A DNA stretch of 49,339 nucleotides from Ectocarpus siliculosus (lineage: Eukaryota > Sar > Phaeophyceae > Ectocarpales > Ectocarpaceae). The DNA is taken from assembly GCA_000310025.1 (NCBI GenBank), contig FN649750.1:1877299-1926637 (forward strand), written 5' to 3'. The position numbers were made by a program, and so were the translations under genes. Below are positions 33,283 to 44,800 of the stretch, one piece after another. Within the stretch, counting starts at the first letter, position 1. Each line of letters opens with the position of its first letter. The notes beneath the pieces were generated by a model. It was not told the DNA's origin. It made no database searches and was given only the letters and a program-made list of their open reading frames with translations.

Positions 33283-34418
33283 TTTCATTTATTGCGAACG
33301 ACGACCGAACCCTCGCTTCACCGGGGTGTGGGAAGAATAAAGAAGGAGAGCACGTATTGTGCGCGGCAGTAGTAGAAGCAGTAGCACCACTCTGCGCCAC
33401 ATCATTGAAAATATGAAAATATCTCACCCTCGGTTTTGTCTATGCCATGCAGTGCACCCAGAAAACACGTATTCCTAATTTCTCCCGCGACGCAGATTAA
33501 ATCTTGGGGTACCCCTCGACAAAGGAAGGTGGGCTTCACAGCGCCCTACTCCTATCCAACCTTCGACGTCCACGTTGCTCACATGTCCGAACTGTCCCGA
33601 GCTTGAGAAGCACCCTATGGGGAAGGTGGGAAGAAAAAACGGGCACGGGGAGCGGAGGGATGCGTCTTGTTTTTTCACCTCTCACCACCAACATCGCTGG
33701 TATCATAGCTATATTTTGCCGTATGTGACTACAATAGTACGCCCTACGCTCACGGAGGACCGCGGCCGATCCAAGGGCACCTTGGGGGGATCTTGGTGAG
33801 GCGAGCACACGCCTCTGCAATGTGTGGGATGCGGTTCAAGTTCATTTTCCAAGAAAAAATGTATCCCTTCCAAGCTTTGAAGTGTTGGTGCGTGTCCGAA
33901 AAGCTCGCTCCACCTATTGTACGTAGTCTTTGACGGAAATAACAATTTGCCACAGCTACCCTCTTGATCGCCCCTACCGTTGCGAAGTACGCAGGATGCA
34001 TGTTGGCCCCCTTGTACCGACTTCACCTCGTGAAGCTCATCTCCTGCTTGAACTTGGTGCGATACTCCTCCTTTTTAGACTGAAGCGCCACCATCAGCTG
34101 TTGGTGTTCACCGGCAAGCAAGGAATGAAGCAGGCACGCACCGGCAGGCACTGTTAGAGAAAGAAGCAGCAGCCCAAATTAGAACGAAAGGCAAACCCGG
34201 AAATTGTCTATATTGGCGTCACGTACTGGTACGTTGTACCAAGAAACATTGAGAACCTCCACCGCAGTATAATAGCGGCATGAAATCGAAGTGTGAGCAT
34301 GAAACAGGCTTTGTCATACCGGCGTTCTCAACACATGAACGTGGTGTACCTTAGACTGCATCTCGGTGATCTCATCGCTCGCGATGGCCACCGCCGAGGG
34401 GGAGTTGAGGCGCCCCAT
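28829..34418 (-). CDS. EF-hand calcium-binding protein, multi-exon
   Basis: Likely calcium sensor of unknown target. Exons: 34418-34350 (MGRLNSPSAVAIASDEITEM...), 34097-34027 (SKKEEYRTKFKQEMSF), 33147-33011, 32569-32471, 32028-31922, 31633-31516, 30053-29940, 29743-29636, 29421-29233 and probably 28861-28829 (basic tail, VQRKPRRRSR stop). From 33011 onward every junction is GT-AG with matching phase. EF-hands: canonical DTDQSGRIDMCE; degenerate around ADFYEDKQLTMKQF; degenerate DKECKGVISREQ; canonical DWDSNGDISFGE followed by FVYAFTKWVDVDGED. The C-terminal part is Ala/Ser-rich with a basic segment (SKREGGQSRRKSS), low complexity. The phase between the second and third listed exons does not match, so a small exon is missing or the second exon is wrong. 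About 350 residues in total. No membrane segment or signal peptide is seen. Confidence 0.82.
29506..29612. repeat. CAA/CAG-rich imperfect repeat
   Basis: ACAACAG / GCAACRGCAG units in an intron of the EF-hand gene, close to exon 29421-29233. Simple repeat. Confidence 0.7.
30283..31235. mobile_element. Putative inverted-repeat (MITE-like) element with CCCCGGGG palindromes
   Basis: The ends are inverted repeats: CCGTAAGCTACGGAGTTTCC at 30283 and the complement of AAACTCCGTAGTTTACGG ending at 31235, with one mismatch and one indel in about 22 bp. Near both ends are clusters of GC palindromes such as ACCCCGGGGGGAAA (near 30341, 30400, 30971, 30990, 31031, 31207). It lies in one intron of the EF-hand gene. 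No transposase is seen and no clear target duplication was found, so the boundaries are provisional. Confidence 0.55.
31076..31162 (-). repeat. Retroelement 3'-end repeat, copy C
   Basis: Reverse-complement copy of the repeat at 1390-1479, nearly identical through GCGAGGTCAATGGTCTAACG, ACTACGGCATGCACG and the GAGTACACC-(C)n tail. It is nested inside the inverted-repeat element and is sense to the EF-hand gene. Confidence 0.75.
31472..31510. repeat. CAA/CAG repeat beside an exon
   Basis: ACAACAACAGCAGCAGCAGC-type run directly downstream (in transcript sense) of the splice donor of EF-hand exon 31633-31516. Confidence 0.8.
33215..33281. repeat. (GACA)n tetranucleotide microsatellite
   Basis: About 16 uninterrupted GACA units, in the EF-hand gene intron upstream of exon 33147-33011. 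Confidence 0.97.
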
Positions 34419-35469
34419 GCACCCACCGAACGGGAGGGCACTGCCAAGGTTCATCCTCGGAAGAATAGATGACGAGTGAGCTCACAGAGGCAATTTGCAC
34501 TTCACCTGTGGAACGGGCATCATGTGGAATTTGGAAGGACGAGGGTTCGCGGTTACGGTAGATATAGTTGGAACAAGAGAAACGGTTGGGCATAGCGGCG
34601 GCGGTGACCGATGTCTGGGGCGCGCTGTGATGGAAGTTCTAACATGTTTGTTCACGAAACAGGCACGGGACGGAAGTGTCGTAACCTGGAAGGTGCTTAC
34701 ACACGTAATTACGGGTGGGTGGGGCTCGAGCAGGGCATTGTTGCACATAAGTCATCTCCACCGTGGGCAACGGGTTTGTGGTGTCGGGTAAAACGCTGTG
34801 CAAGACTGACCTCGGTAGGCTTCGTACGTAGGCAAGCGGGCGTCTTGAGGGTTCGAGATGTCCGCACGGTGATGACTTTCAGTCTGTCATAAATAGGTTG
34901 GTCGCCCAGTTGCCCAGCTATTGAATGCGGTGCTCGAAGAAAGCAACATGTGGTCGAGACCGCTCTGTGCGTGATCCAACACGTCGCTGAAGGACCACAG
35001 GGAGCGTTCTTTTGAAGAACAGAACAAAAGTCGACCCATGCTCCCGACGGAAAAGCTTCAGGAATGAGTGATCAAAAGTCTATCGTGTATACGTCGAGCG
35101 TTGTCTGAGGGCGATATCGCCTCCAAGCTCACGCATTGAAGCACGTGCGGTAGAGCGCTTGTCTGGTACTCCCACAAATACTGGTCGGTGCTCGGTGTGA
35201 GTGGAGCATTCAGCAATACTGCTGTGACACAGCAGTAGTGCCCTTGACAGGTGCAACTTGTTCACTGCAAGGCTCTCCATACTCGCCCAGCCTTTAGAAC
35301 AGTAGTAGATGCCCGCCGGTTAAGACATATCGATGTTCGGGTTGGGTTGAGGTTCAATTCTTACTTCGTCGCTATCGTCGAGCTAGACTGCCATATTGGA
35401 TGTTATACACGCCAATCCACGGCTGAGCTACTACATACTGCCGTAGCTCTGTTTTATGTCAGAGTTAGG
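34419..35469. other. Upstream region of the EF-hand gene, no other gene seen
   Basis: About 1 kb between the EF-hand start codon and the copia element. It contains a 21-bp palindrome, TACTGCTGTG-A-CACAGCAGTA, at 35217-35237. Reading frames are short and unassigned. Confidence 0.6.
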
Positions 35470-35474
35470 AAAAG

Positions 35475-35705
35475 TAACAGCAGTACGCCTACAACTGCAA
35501 CGGCAGTGCAGCGGCTGTGGTACGCTGCGGGTGGCGTGTGTGGCTGAGGTTTTGGGTAGAGAAACGCAGAGTGATTTATTATCTTCACACAGACGCCCGA
35601 GCTGTCTTCACCTGACGGTTACAGACTTGGCAACGCCTTCACAATACTGCATCAAACCCAATGCAGTAGAATAGAGCCGTTCTTGTACTACAAGCACTTC
35701 CAACA
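35475..35705 (-). repeat. Copia 3' LTR
   Basis: 231 bp. On the plus strand it begins TAACAGCAGTACGCC, where the partner LTR has TGACAG; the terminal dinucleotide is mutated (in element sense the end is TA instead of CA). It ends CTTCCAACA. Confidence 0.93.
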
Positions 35706-35942
35706 TGTCCTCTCAAGAACTACGTCATTCTACAGTTCCGATACATAAGACCTCTCGAAACGATATACATTCGTGTCCTCTCGATACAATGCTGTCTAAA
35801 GAACTTCTAACTCATTATCCGTATCTACTTGTTTCATTCAGCTGCTATCGAACAGCGATGGGTTTTCTTCCTACAACACAAACTCCCGAATTTATTTCAA
35901 CACATATACACATACATACACCGATTTGAAGAGGGGAGGTGG

Positions 35943-37683
35943 TTACACTCCTAGGAGCAAGAGGCGGTTCCTTAGAAACTTCACCGCACCCAAACTCTTT
36001 GTAAGAATGTCAGCTTTCTGCGCGTCAGACTCAATGTACTCCACTGCGACTACCTTGTCTTCGATAAGCGACCTTACATGATGATACTTGATGTCTATGT
36101 TCTTCGTACGCGGCGTGATCTTGTTGTTTACACTAGTCGAGATCGCGCCAGTGTTGTCCTCGAACATCCTCGTCGCCTCTTCTTGCGTCTGGTTGATGGT
36201 GCTCAGAAGGTGACGGTAGTGGATGATCATCGTGCAGGCTTGGACATCGCGACATATTCTGCTTCCACCGAGGAGAGGGCCACCACCGTTTGCTTAACTG
36301 ACCTCCAGTCCACCGGTCCACCTGCCAGAAACAGAACAACGCCTGTAGTCGAGCGACGGTCATCTCCATCGCCTGCGAAGTCGGAATCAACGTATTCTGT
36401 CCGCAGGTTTCCTTGTTCAGCGTCTTCCCTGTACGTTATCCCAATGAAGCTCGTTCCCTTCAGGTACCGGAGCAGTCGCTTCAGTTTGGCCATCGCCTTC
36501 GGGCCTGGTTTGGCCATGTTCCTGGAAAGCACCAACACCGTGTGGGCGATCTCCGGCCTCGATCCCCGTCCATTCCGGTGAACAGGATGTCGTCTACATA
36601 AACAAGGAGAATTACTTCCCCCATTCAGGACGTATAGGCGGGGGTTCGCCGTGCTTTGGATGAATCCGATTTCCAACAAGAACTCGTGAAACGTGCCATT
36701 CCATCCCTTCGGGGGTAGGCGTAGACCGTAAAGCCACGACTTCAGTAGCCAGACCTGCCTAGCTTGTTCCGACGAACACTGGAAACCCTTCGGAGGTATC
36801 ACGTAGATGGGTTCCGCTTCTTCGGGGATTCTGGCATGGAGGAATGCCGTCTTGATGTCAGCTTGCTTGAGAACGAGAGCTTGATGTGCAGCTATAGCAA
36901 TCATGAGATGAACAGATTCCATAGACGCCACTGGTGCTGCCTTGTCCGCTCCCGTATCAGCTGCATGAAAACCTTGCACCACTACGCAGCTTTTCGGGCG
37001 AATCGGTACACCATCCTGTACTTCCACTTGTGTACGAATTTCGACGGAATCAGTGGAACACCCTCCGGCGGATCAACCCAGTCAAATACGTCATGCTCAT
37101 ATAGCGACTGTCCCTCGTCGCTCATGCTCGCTTTCCAGAGTTCTGAATCCGGTCCGCTTACCGCTTCGTCGTAGTTCGCGGGGTCGGAAGGCATGTAGCC
37201 CACCTCACCAGGGCTGCCCGTCCCCATGTTTCCGAGCTCGCCGCCAGTCAGCAAAGCATGTTCGATCCTCTCGTACGCTTCCTCCGTCGTATGCAGCGCC
37301 TCCTCAGTCGTATGCAGGTTCAGCACCTGCCTTAGCACTGGGGCCCTGCTGCTCCGCCGTAATTCTGGTTGTTGCGGTCCTGCTGCTTCTGCATCCGCGT
37401 CGTTTTCTTCATCTTTTGTTTCGACAGAGCCAGGCTGGTAAATTGTTTGACTCAGGTCAGGAAGCGGGTCGTGTCCTATCTTGGGTTTGGCCACGTCGCG
37501 CGTCTCTTTCTCGCGAAATGAGACCTCTGCTGAGTTGGTGATTTTGCGTGGATCGGCAGGGTCCCACAGCCGGTCGTCTTGTTGTGCGTGTTGCATCCCA
37601 CCAGGTACATCTTCTTCGCCCTGGCGGCCAGTTTGTTCGGCCTGAATCTTGCCTCTACGTGCTTGAAGGCTACCGATCCCCAC
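35943..37683 (-). pseudogene. Copia reverse transcriptase / RNase H, broken
   Basis: RT start EAVSGPDSELWKASMSDE near 37170; VLKQADIKTAFLHARIPEE; KSWLYGLRLPPKGWN; active-site YVDD at 36600-36589, in a different frame from the flanking segments. The usual ~80 residues between YVDD and the RPEIAHTVLVLSRN block are missing, an internal deletion of roughly 240 bp. RNase H segments: VDSDFAGDGDDRRSTTGVV, VALSSVEAEYVAMS, then in another frame KNIDIKYHHVRSLIED and ADILTKSLG. Frame changes near 37000, 36600 and 36230. Confidence 0.9.
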
Positions 37684-38583
37684 TCATGGATGTGTGACAA
37701 ACTGCCAAGTTGCTTTTCTTGCCATACCTCTAGCGGTGCCTTGCCGTCCAAGACATCCGTTGGCGTGCGGTTCTTGATGTATACGGCAGTTTTGACGGCC
37801 TCTGCCCACAGCTGGGCCGGAAGGTGAGGCGCGCCTAGGAGAAGGTTGCGAGCAGTACCAATGATGGTGCCGAATCCGCGCTCAGCTATTGCGTTTCCTT
37901 GAGGGATGTAAGGGGCATTCGTTTGAATAGTGATCCCAAGTGACTCGCACAGTGCCTGGAACCCCCCCTTGAACTCAGCTCCCCCCCACATTGTATTCTA
38001 CCGATGCAGAGACCTTCAGGATCAGCGACATCCTGGACAACCGTTTGTAGCGCCTCAGCAGCTTCGTCTTTGCTCTTGATTGGAATCCCCCACCTCATCC
38101 GCGACTTGTCATCCGTGAACATCACGAGGGATTGGCAACCCCCGTACGACTCGACGGGATGCTTCCCCCAGAGGTCAACATGCACGATCTCGAGCCGTGT
38201 CTGGGCGCGTGGGCGGTCAGATGGAGGGTGGCACAGACCTCACAGTCACCGGATTCGATGTTGCGGCTGAATTTCACGCCGGTAGGCTCCTTGTCCGACA
38301 GCTGCTGTAGCGTGCGCGGGTTGCAATGGCCCATCCTCCGATGCCACATGTGCGCGTCTACCTTGGTGCGGTAAATTTCCTGCTGGGCTTGCGGTGCGTC
38401 CACGTCATCCAATATGATATTGGCGACATACATCCGCGGCATTTCGGTTGAAATGGGAAAGGTATTCGTACCGTGAATGAGGGCCGGAGGAGACGAAAGA
38501 AGATCACACTTCACCCGCTTTTCGTCCAGTGCTCCGACCCAAAAGATGTTCGCTCCCAGGCCCCGAACCAGCAGAACTTCCAA
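37476..38583 (-). pseudogene. Copia GAG-pre-integrase and integrase, broken
   Basis: HHCC finger: WHRRMGHCNPRTLQQL ... CEVC (about 38346-38230). Integrase core: HVDLWGKHP with the first acidic residue; the second catalytic region (usually ...DNGGEF) is scrambled across a frameshift near 37985; then APYIPQGNAIAERGFG with the Glu, and AEAVKTAVYIKNRTPT. Three frames are used in 1.1 kb. Confidence 0.88.
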
Positions 38584-38620
38584 CGCTACCGGAATGACGT
38601 GATCTTGAGAATTTCGGATC

Positions 38621-38956
38621 TTAAAACGTTAGAGTACCCTTCTTGGTGGCACTCGACGTACCACATGATCCTATAATGCGCACCGCGCAGGCAGCCGGGT
38701 CGCGTACGTGTTTGGCCATGCGCGATTCAGTGCAGACCATGTGGCCAGACGCTGCTGTATTGATGTATACGGTCCTGTCACTTACAACCCGGTTCACCTT
38801 TTCCACTTGAAACACGTTGGTGTACGCAACAATCTCTGTTGCATCAGGCGCCTCCACCGCCTGAAGGTGAGTAGTGGCACCGAGATCCTCTCCCATCGCT
38901 GCGGCAGGCCTTGTTTGCACCTGCGGCTCACCAGCGGCGCGCTCCTCGAGTTGCAC
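38621..38956 (-). pseudogene. Copia protease region, catalytic Asp replaced
   Basis: The protease motif reads VYINTAASGHM near 38770-38735, whereas copia proteases have an Asp-Ser/Thr-Gly triad at this place. Asn replaces Asp and Ala replaces Gly, so the protease of this copy is expected to be inactive. Confidence 0.75.
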
Positions 38957-39081
38957 CGCAGCAGGCCTCTGCTCCTACTCTTCACCAGCGGCGCGCTCCT
39001 CGTGCGGCGCCGCAGCAGGCTCTTTGTGCGCCTGCGTGTCGTCTCCGATAACAATCGCGAAGGCCTCTAGCTCACTGCTGT

Positions 39082-40249
39082 CTACCTGGACCTGCGTGAA
39101 CCATGCCTGTGTGGTGGGTTCCTTCGTCGCGTGCGCCTGTTCTTTGGCGTCCTCTGCCTCATGCGAGAGGCGGAGTGGGCAATCATGCCACCCGTGCTCG
39201 TTGAGTTGTGGCCGTACCTGCAACGTCCCCGGTTGTTTTGGCCATTATCCTGGCCCCGTCCTCGACCTCTACCTCCGGAGGCTTGGCTGCCGCGACTTCT
39301 TCCGCGTGCGTCTTGCGCATGTCCCGCGCTGTCTCCTCCGTGCGAGTTCCCCTTCGAGGAACCACCGTTGCTGTTGTGCCCGCTCGATGCACCATCGCTG
39401 TTCGAACCGCTTGCGGTTCTGCCGCCATTTCCTCGACGGCCTCGTCCACCACGCCCGCCTTGCTTACGGAAGCCACGTGCCCCTCCGTGTGTGACCGTGT
39501 TCAACGCACGGCCGTGGCTGCCGGAGCCATCATCGCTCAAAGACACTTTTCCGCGGGTTTGCATCGCATGGTACGCTGTTGCACGATTGGCCACATCGTC
39601 GAAGTCCAACGCGACACGACCACCACTCGGCTTCTCGCACAGCAGCAGTCTTGAACGACCCGTAGTGATTGTCGGGGAGCGGCTTTAGAAAGGCGTGTGT
39701 CTTCCTGGTCGGAACGACGGTGTCGCCAAGAGCGTCCAGCTCTATGCAGATGCGGCGTAACTCTTGAATCACGCGCGCAGGGTCAAAATGGTCTGTAGCG
39801 GACACTTCGAGAGACCCGAACTTGTCATGCAGCTCCTGCATGCGGAACACGCCGTCGACGCGGAACTTCGCTTGCAGTGCGACCATAGCACTGCGCCCGT
39901 CACCGAATTCATCTGTCCCGATCGGGGCATACGTTTGAACCACCTGGGATGCCACGCTGGCGTACCCGTCGGCGCAATCCGATGTCGCCAACGGCAGACG
40001 AGTGTAGAGTTTTCTGTTCTTTTCTTTGTGCTCATCCGCCAGCTTCTTGTGTGCTGCGGCCTCGGCCGCGGTAGCAGTTGCAGCAAGAGCAGGTGGTGCA
40101 GTCTCGACTCCAGACATGACCTTTCCCGGGCCAGCTTCGTGCATCAAGGAGCGGAAGAGAGACTGACAACCATGGAAATGCGCCGGATTTCCGTCAAACG
40201 GCGCATACCCTCGCTGGAGATGGTTCGTGGCTTGAGAGGCGGATGCCAT
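39082..40249 (-). pseudogene. Copia gag-like region, broken
   Basis: From 40249 the frame starts MASASQATNHLQRGYAPFDG and contains RKLYTRLPLATSDCADGYAS and HAFLKPLPDNHYGSFKT, typical of the copia gag capsid-like region. The frame changes near 39610, after which a Gly/Ser/Asn/Arg-rich segment follows. The zinc knuckle is eroded (only CRYGH recognisable). Confidence 0.85.
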
Positions 40250-40293
40250 GTTCTGACTCGATTCTGTTCCTCTCCCGCGCGAGGCTCAAAACC

Positions 40294-40523
40294 TGACAGC
40301 AGTACGCCTACAACTGCAACAGCAGTGCAGCGGCTGTGGTACGCTGCGGGTGGCGTGTGTGGCTGAGGTTTGGGTAGAGAAACACAGAGTGATTTATTAT
40401 CTTCACACAGACGCCCAAGCTGTCTTCACCTGACGGTTACAGACTAGGCAACGCCTTCACAATACTGCATCAAACCCAATGCAGTAGAATAGAGCCGTTC
40501 TTGTACTACAAGCACTTCCAACA
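40294..40523 (-). repeat. Copia 5' LTR
   Basis: 230 bp, intact TG...CA ends. The primer-binding site next to it was not identified with confidence (adjacent element-sense sequence starts GGTTTTGAGCC). Confidence 0.93.
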
Positions 40524-40528
40524 AAAAG

Positions 40529-41836
40529 TATTGTTCAGATTGAAATCGGTGTTTCTGGGATTATGTAGCGCTCAATGCTGAAAGTCTCATAGATACCAGA
40601 CGTGAGACGAATGCTTCTCGGCGGGGAATTACGCCGACATCGCTCCTCTTGTACGTCGACGAAGGCGGACGCTACGAACCCAACACTTTCGATGTTGTTG
40701 TGACCAGTTCTCCACAGACAGCCCATGACCCCCGGTTGCCATCTCGAGCATGGCACGTGTTTGTCTTCGCTGAACGTGGTCAAAAACCTTATCGAAGGTC
40801 GGAGATAACTTACAAAAAATTCGGTCCATTTGGTCCTGTTTGAGCGGGGCGGCACTGGATGCGTTCGTACACCGCTGTTTACTTTTTACATGCACCGCAG
40901 TCGTCCGAAAAAAACATATCTTTGGTCCGAGTACACTCCACAAACCACGTGTCTCCGTCAAGAGTACAGTAACCCCAGCAGCATTCTAACTCTTCCTTGT
41001 GCCCGGTTAGGACATCAAGTTTGTCTGCATGTGTACTGGGAACAGTTGTACTCTCTGGGTTTGCTTCTAGACGCACCTTGCACGCAGCTCGGCGTGCGCA
41101 ATCGACCGTTTTGGTGGTGGGTGGAAACTTCGTTCTGGGGGAAGACCAGGTGGCCTCGACCAGCAGTTTATTCCATGATGGCGCGGCTAGTCTTCGGGTC
41201 TCTCCCCCTCTCTCGTTCAGCTCGTGGTGTAAAGCTCCCCTTTAACGAGAGGGAGAGGGTGAGAGAAGATTGAGGAGTTGAGGCTTGGGCGGGGTCGTGC
41301 GCGCGAAAGACGAACCGGCAGAAGACTCGCCGCGGTTCAGATTACATTTTACCGAAAAACTGGATTTCGTATTTATTCTCTCCCTGTGTAGGAGTAGGTC
41401 ATCTTTTCGCAGAGGGCTAATCGTTATGGGAGGATTGGTGGAAGAAACCGGCATCATGTATGGCGTGTGGTCAGGCCTGGCCGTTGAGGTGTTGAGGTGA
41501 TGTCGTCTTCATCTTGGATCTCTGAATATCATTGGACAGGGGGCACCGCCATGGAGATTACTCGCCCCCCTACCAAGTCACCATGTACAGCCGCTGGCTG
41601 GCATTGAACCGACCACCCACCGACCACACGCCACAGAGACGGCGCAGCAGAGAGCCAGCACAGCAGACAGCGAGAGGAGAGGGTGGGGCATTATAGAAGA
41701 GAGGACATTCATCCAAGCACGCCACCTGGTTACCAGTACCATCACGTCTGCAGGAGGACTTTCCCTCTACACACCCGAAGTAGCTTCGTGCTGCGGGACA
41801 GAAAACACCACCTCGCCTCACCGCTGCTGCAGAGGC
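40529..41836. other. Intergenic region, no gene recognised
   Basis: Between the copia element and the RPA12 start codon. A 110-codon minus-strand frame (40961-40629) has no recognisable domain and is not called. It should contain the RPA12 promoter. Confidence 0.55.
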
Positions 41837-44800
41837 ATGCCGTGGCCTTTCTGCCCGTCGTGCGGGAGCGTGTTGGACCCTCCGGAGTCTGGGGACATCT
41901 TGTGTGACCACTGCCACTTGCGGATATCCTATGAAAGTGAGTGGATGGTGTGTGACATTGCGCCGCATTTTCAAACCGGGGTATCGTGCATGTTGCGGCA
42001 CAACCCACCAGTGCGTAAGTAGAGGGTTAGGCCGTGTATTAACGTTTATGTTTGTCACCTAAATTGAATACCTAAATTAGATGAACCAATTTGGGTTTTT
42101 GGCCAGAAAGGGCTTGCGTCGTTTTAACCCCTTTGGGTCGAGGCTGGTCTGTCAGATTGTTTTTTTTGCGCCAAAAAAAAAAATATGAGAGCGAGAGCGA
42201 GCGGGAGCGAGAGAAGTGCAGAGAAAGACACCAGTGTACTTCAGTGTATAGACTTAAAAAGACTCGAAATAAGTCCAGTACCCAGCCGGTTTCCCTCCAC
42301 TCACTGAAAAGACTCCACCACATCCCGTTCGACTGTGAGTATATCTCGAATGGGTAGTCTTTCTGTGTGTGTTTTTATTATTCCTTACTTCTGCACACGC
42401 AACAACTATCTCCACCTGTAGGCCATGAGGGAAGCCGGCGACAGGGTGGTGGCCACAGACAGGGTCGTAGAAGGGTTGATGGGTGGTCGCGCTGCGGTCA
42501 GTAGGGCAGGTTAGCTGTGTAGACTTTGAAATAATCAGTCGTCTAGCTGCCTTAATTAGTCTATTTTCGGTATATTGTAAATGATCAGTCCAGAGAGGGC
42601 AAAATGATCAGTGAAGACCCATAGCTGGTATTTGTACTTCTGTACTTCTCTGTTCTCTGTCCTCCCCCGAAATGTGCCCTGCCAGCTCTCTAGAGCTCCT
42701 GTGTTTTTCAAACAACAAGCACATCCACCAGAACACACCTGTTCCTCGTGGTTTCCTAGGTTCGGGCGAGGGTGGTGTGTGTGGCGCTACGAGTGTGGAT
42801 GTGTTGCTGATATGTGTTACTCGTCTACAGCAGTAGTAGTAGTGTTGTTGTAGCGTTCGTTGTAGTTGCTGACACAATGATTGCTGGATCTTGGGAACGA
42901 TTTTCAAATTGTTGGGAACCACGATATCCTCGATATCTGGGTTTCGGCAGGGCTTGCAATACCCCTCCCTTTTGCTGCCTCTGCTCTTTGCAGCAGTGGC
43001 TTCCTACGTTCGGGCGAGTGTGTGTGTGGTGCTGCGAAAGAACACATAGGTATGTATGTATGTATGCACACACGCGTTCATGTATATACGTTGAGAGATT
43101 CATGATTTGGCATTGATTGGCCACATTCCCGAGACCTTGATATATTTCCCGCTGTCACTGGCGTCTCTTCATTGGTCAGCCAGTTAGCGCGGGTGCTAAT
43201 CACCTAGACACACCTACCTATGGACTTGCCAATACACGGCGCGAAGGGGTGCAGGGCGGCAACTCCACGACTTGGCTCTACACCAGCATTTGCAAAAGAT
43301 CAATCAATGATCAGTGAGAACGCCTGAAGACTCAAAAGGATGAACGCATTTTTGCAACACCGAAGTTCAGCAACACCCAAATGCGGCGGAATTGCTGCCG
43401 CGAGGTGACGTGGTGACCCAACCAGGCAGAGCGATAGACCATGTGCACCACACGGGAGCTGTAACAGTATGTCAGCACACACACGAAGCTAAGCATCAGC
43501 AGGTGGTGCCAGCGGTCCAAGCCTCATCCTCAGGCTTGCTCTACGACTGTTGTTTGGACTGTCTCGCTGCACACAAACCGGCCGTTGACTTTTGACATTG
43601 CACATATTGGAAAGCAACTTCCCCAGCAACCCAACCAGCGCAAAAAGTTGGCACGCTCACGGATTCATTGTAATACAGCTATCTCCCAGCAGCGGGCAGC
43701 GGGCGATGCGTGTGGGTGCCGCACGGCCAGTGTGCCACATGCAGTCCCGTCAGGGGTAACGCCAGCACGAGTTCAGCTCATCACGGGGGGTGCAAAAGGG
43801 GCGCAGTGCAACTCGGGTAGTTCGATTCAGCAAAAAATATTTCAATGTGCAATTGTTTTTTGCTGCACCCAATATCGGAGTCCCGCTTTTCCGGGCAGAG
43901 AAAGCCTCATCGTGTTTTTTCCTGTGGACCAATCAGCGTCTTTGGCCCCCGGCACCCCCCCCAAAATTATTTTTTGCAGGGCCTCAATGTAGGTGCAAGT
44001 TTTTAACGTTAAAACAGGCCCTTACTGCTGTACCAGGCACCCAACCCAGACTTATCCGGTTGAATATTTTATCCAAATAAGTTTGCTTACTTTGCAAAAC
44101 CTGCGTAGACTACTGGTACAATACACTGCTGTTGCCGGTCGCCCGGGGTGGTCGCGCAACTACTTACCCATATATACAGCAGTCCCTGAATACGGCTGTG
44201 GTGGGGGTTGCTGATAATGGCTGCCTTCTAGTGGGGCAGCCGCCTTATTCAATGTGTAGAACAACTGTTATTGTTCCGTCTATGCCATCCAATTTCACCC
44301 ACCTTATGTAGGGCGACCGCCTTTTTCGGGGACCCCGACTACTATTATAGAGTAAATTCCAATTTCGCCTAACGTTGTATCCCCATCTCGTGTCTGCTGT
44401 TGCGCAAGGTTTCGGGGAGGTGGAGGTGGTCACCAGGAGTCAAAACAGAGCGGAACCAGAGTGGTTAGTGCAGATTCAGCGAAAAGGAGAGAAGCAGGAG
44501 CTTCAGCGAGCAACGGTGCGTATACCACCACCTTTGGTGACAATGGGCTATGGAAACAACTACTGAAATGTCTTCGTGTTTTTGTAGTTGTTTTTCCGGG
44601 TAATCACGACTCCCTCGGACATGTCGTACGCGAAGCTGAAACGATGTAAGGAGTGCGACGAACCTGCACAACTGGATAAGGAGTGATTTGTGTCCTCCGG
44701 GGTAATTTTGAAGCCTGCATGTACCACTACCACCGTACATGTGGTCTTCAATAGAGGGACGTATTCAGATGCTCCGTTAGCTCGTACCAAGTAATGTTGC

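Larger units (their letters stand above)
35470..40528 (-). mobile_element. Ty1/copia LTR retrotransposon, defective, with both LTRs and TSD
   Basis: LTRs at 35475-35705 and 40294-40523 differ at about five positions plus one indel (near 98% identical). In element sense they begin TGTTGG and end with TGTCA (5' LTR) or TGTTA (3' LTR). A 5-bp target duplication AAAAG flanks both sides (35470-35474 and 40524-40528). Domain order on the minus strand is gag, protease, GAG-pre-integrase zinc finger, integrase, reverse transcriptase, RNase H: the copia order. Coding is split over at least eight frame changes, so it cannot encode a functional polyprotein. Confidence 0.95.

Noticed and set aside
40629-40961. 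110-codon minus-strand frame next to the copia element
   Set aside because: No domain, no supported splice partners and not part of the element (outside the target duplication).
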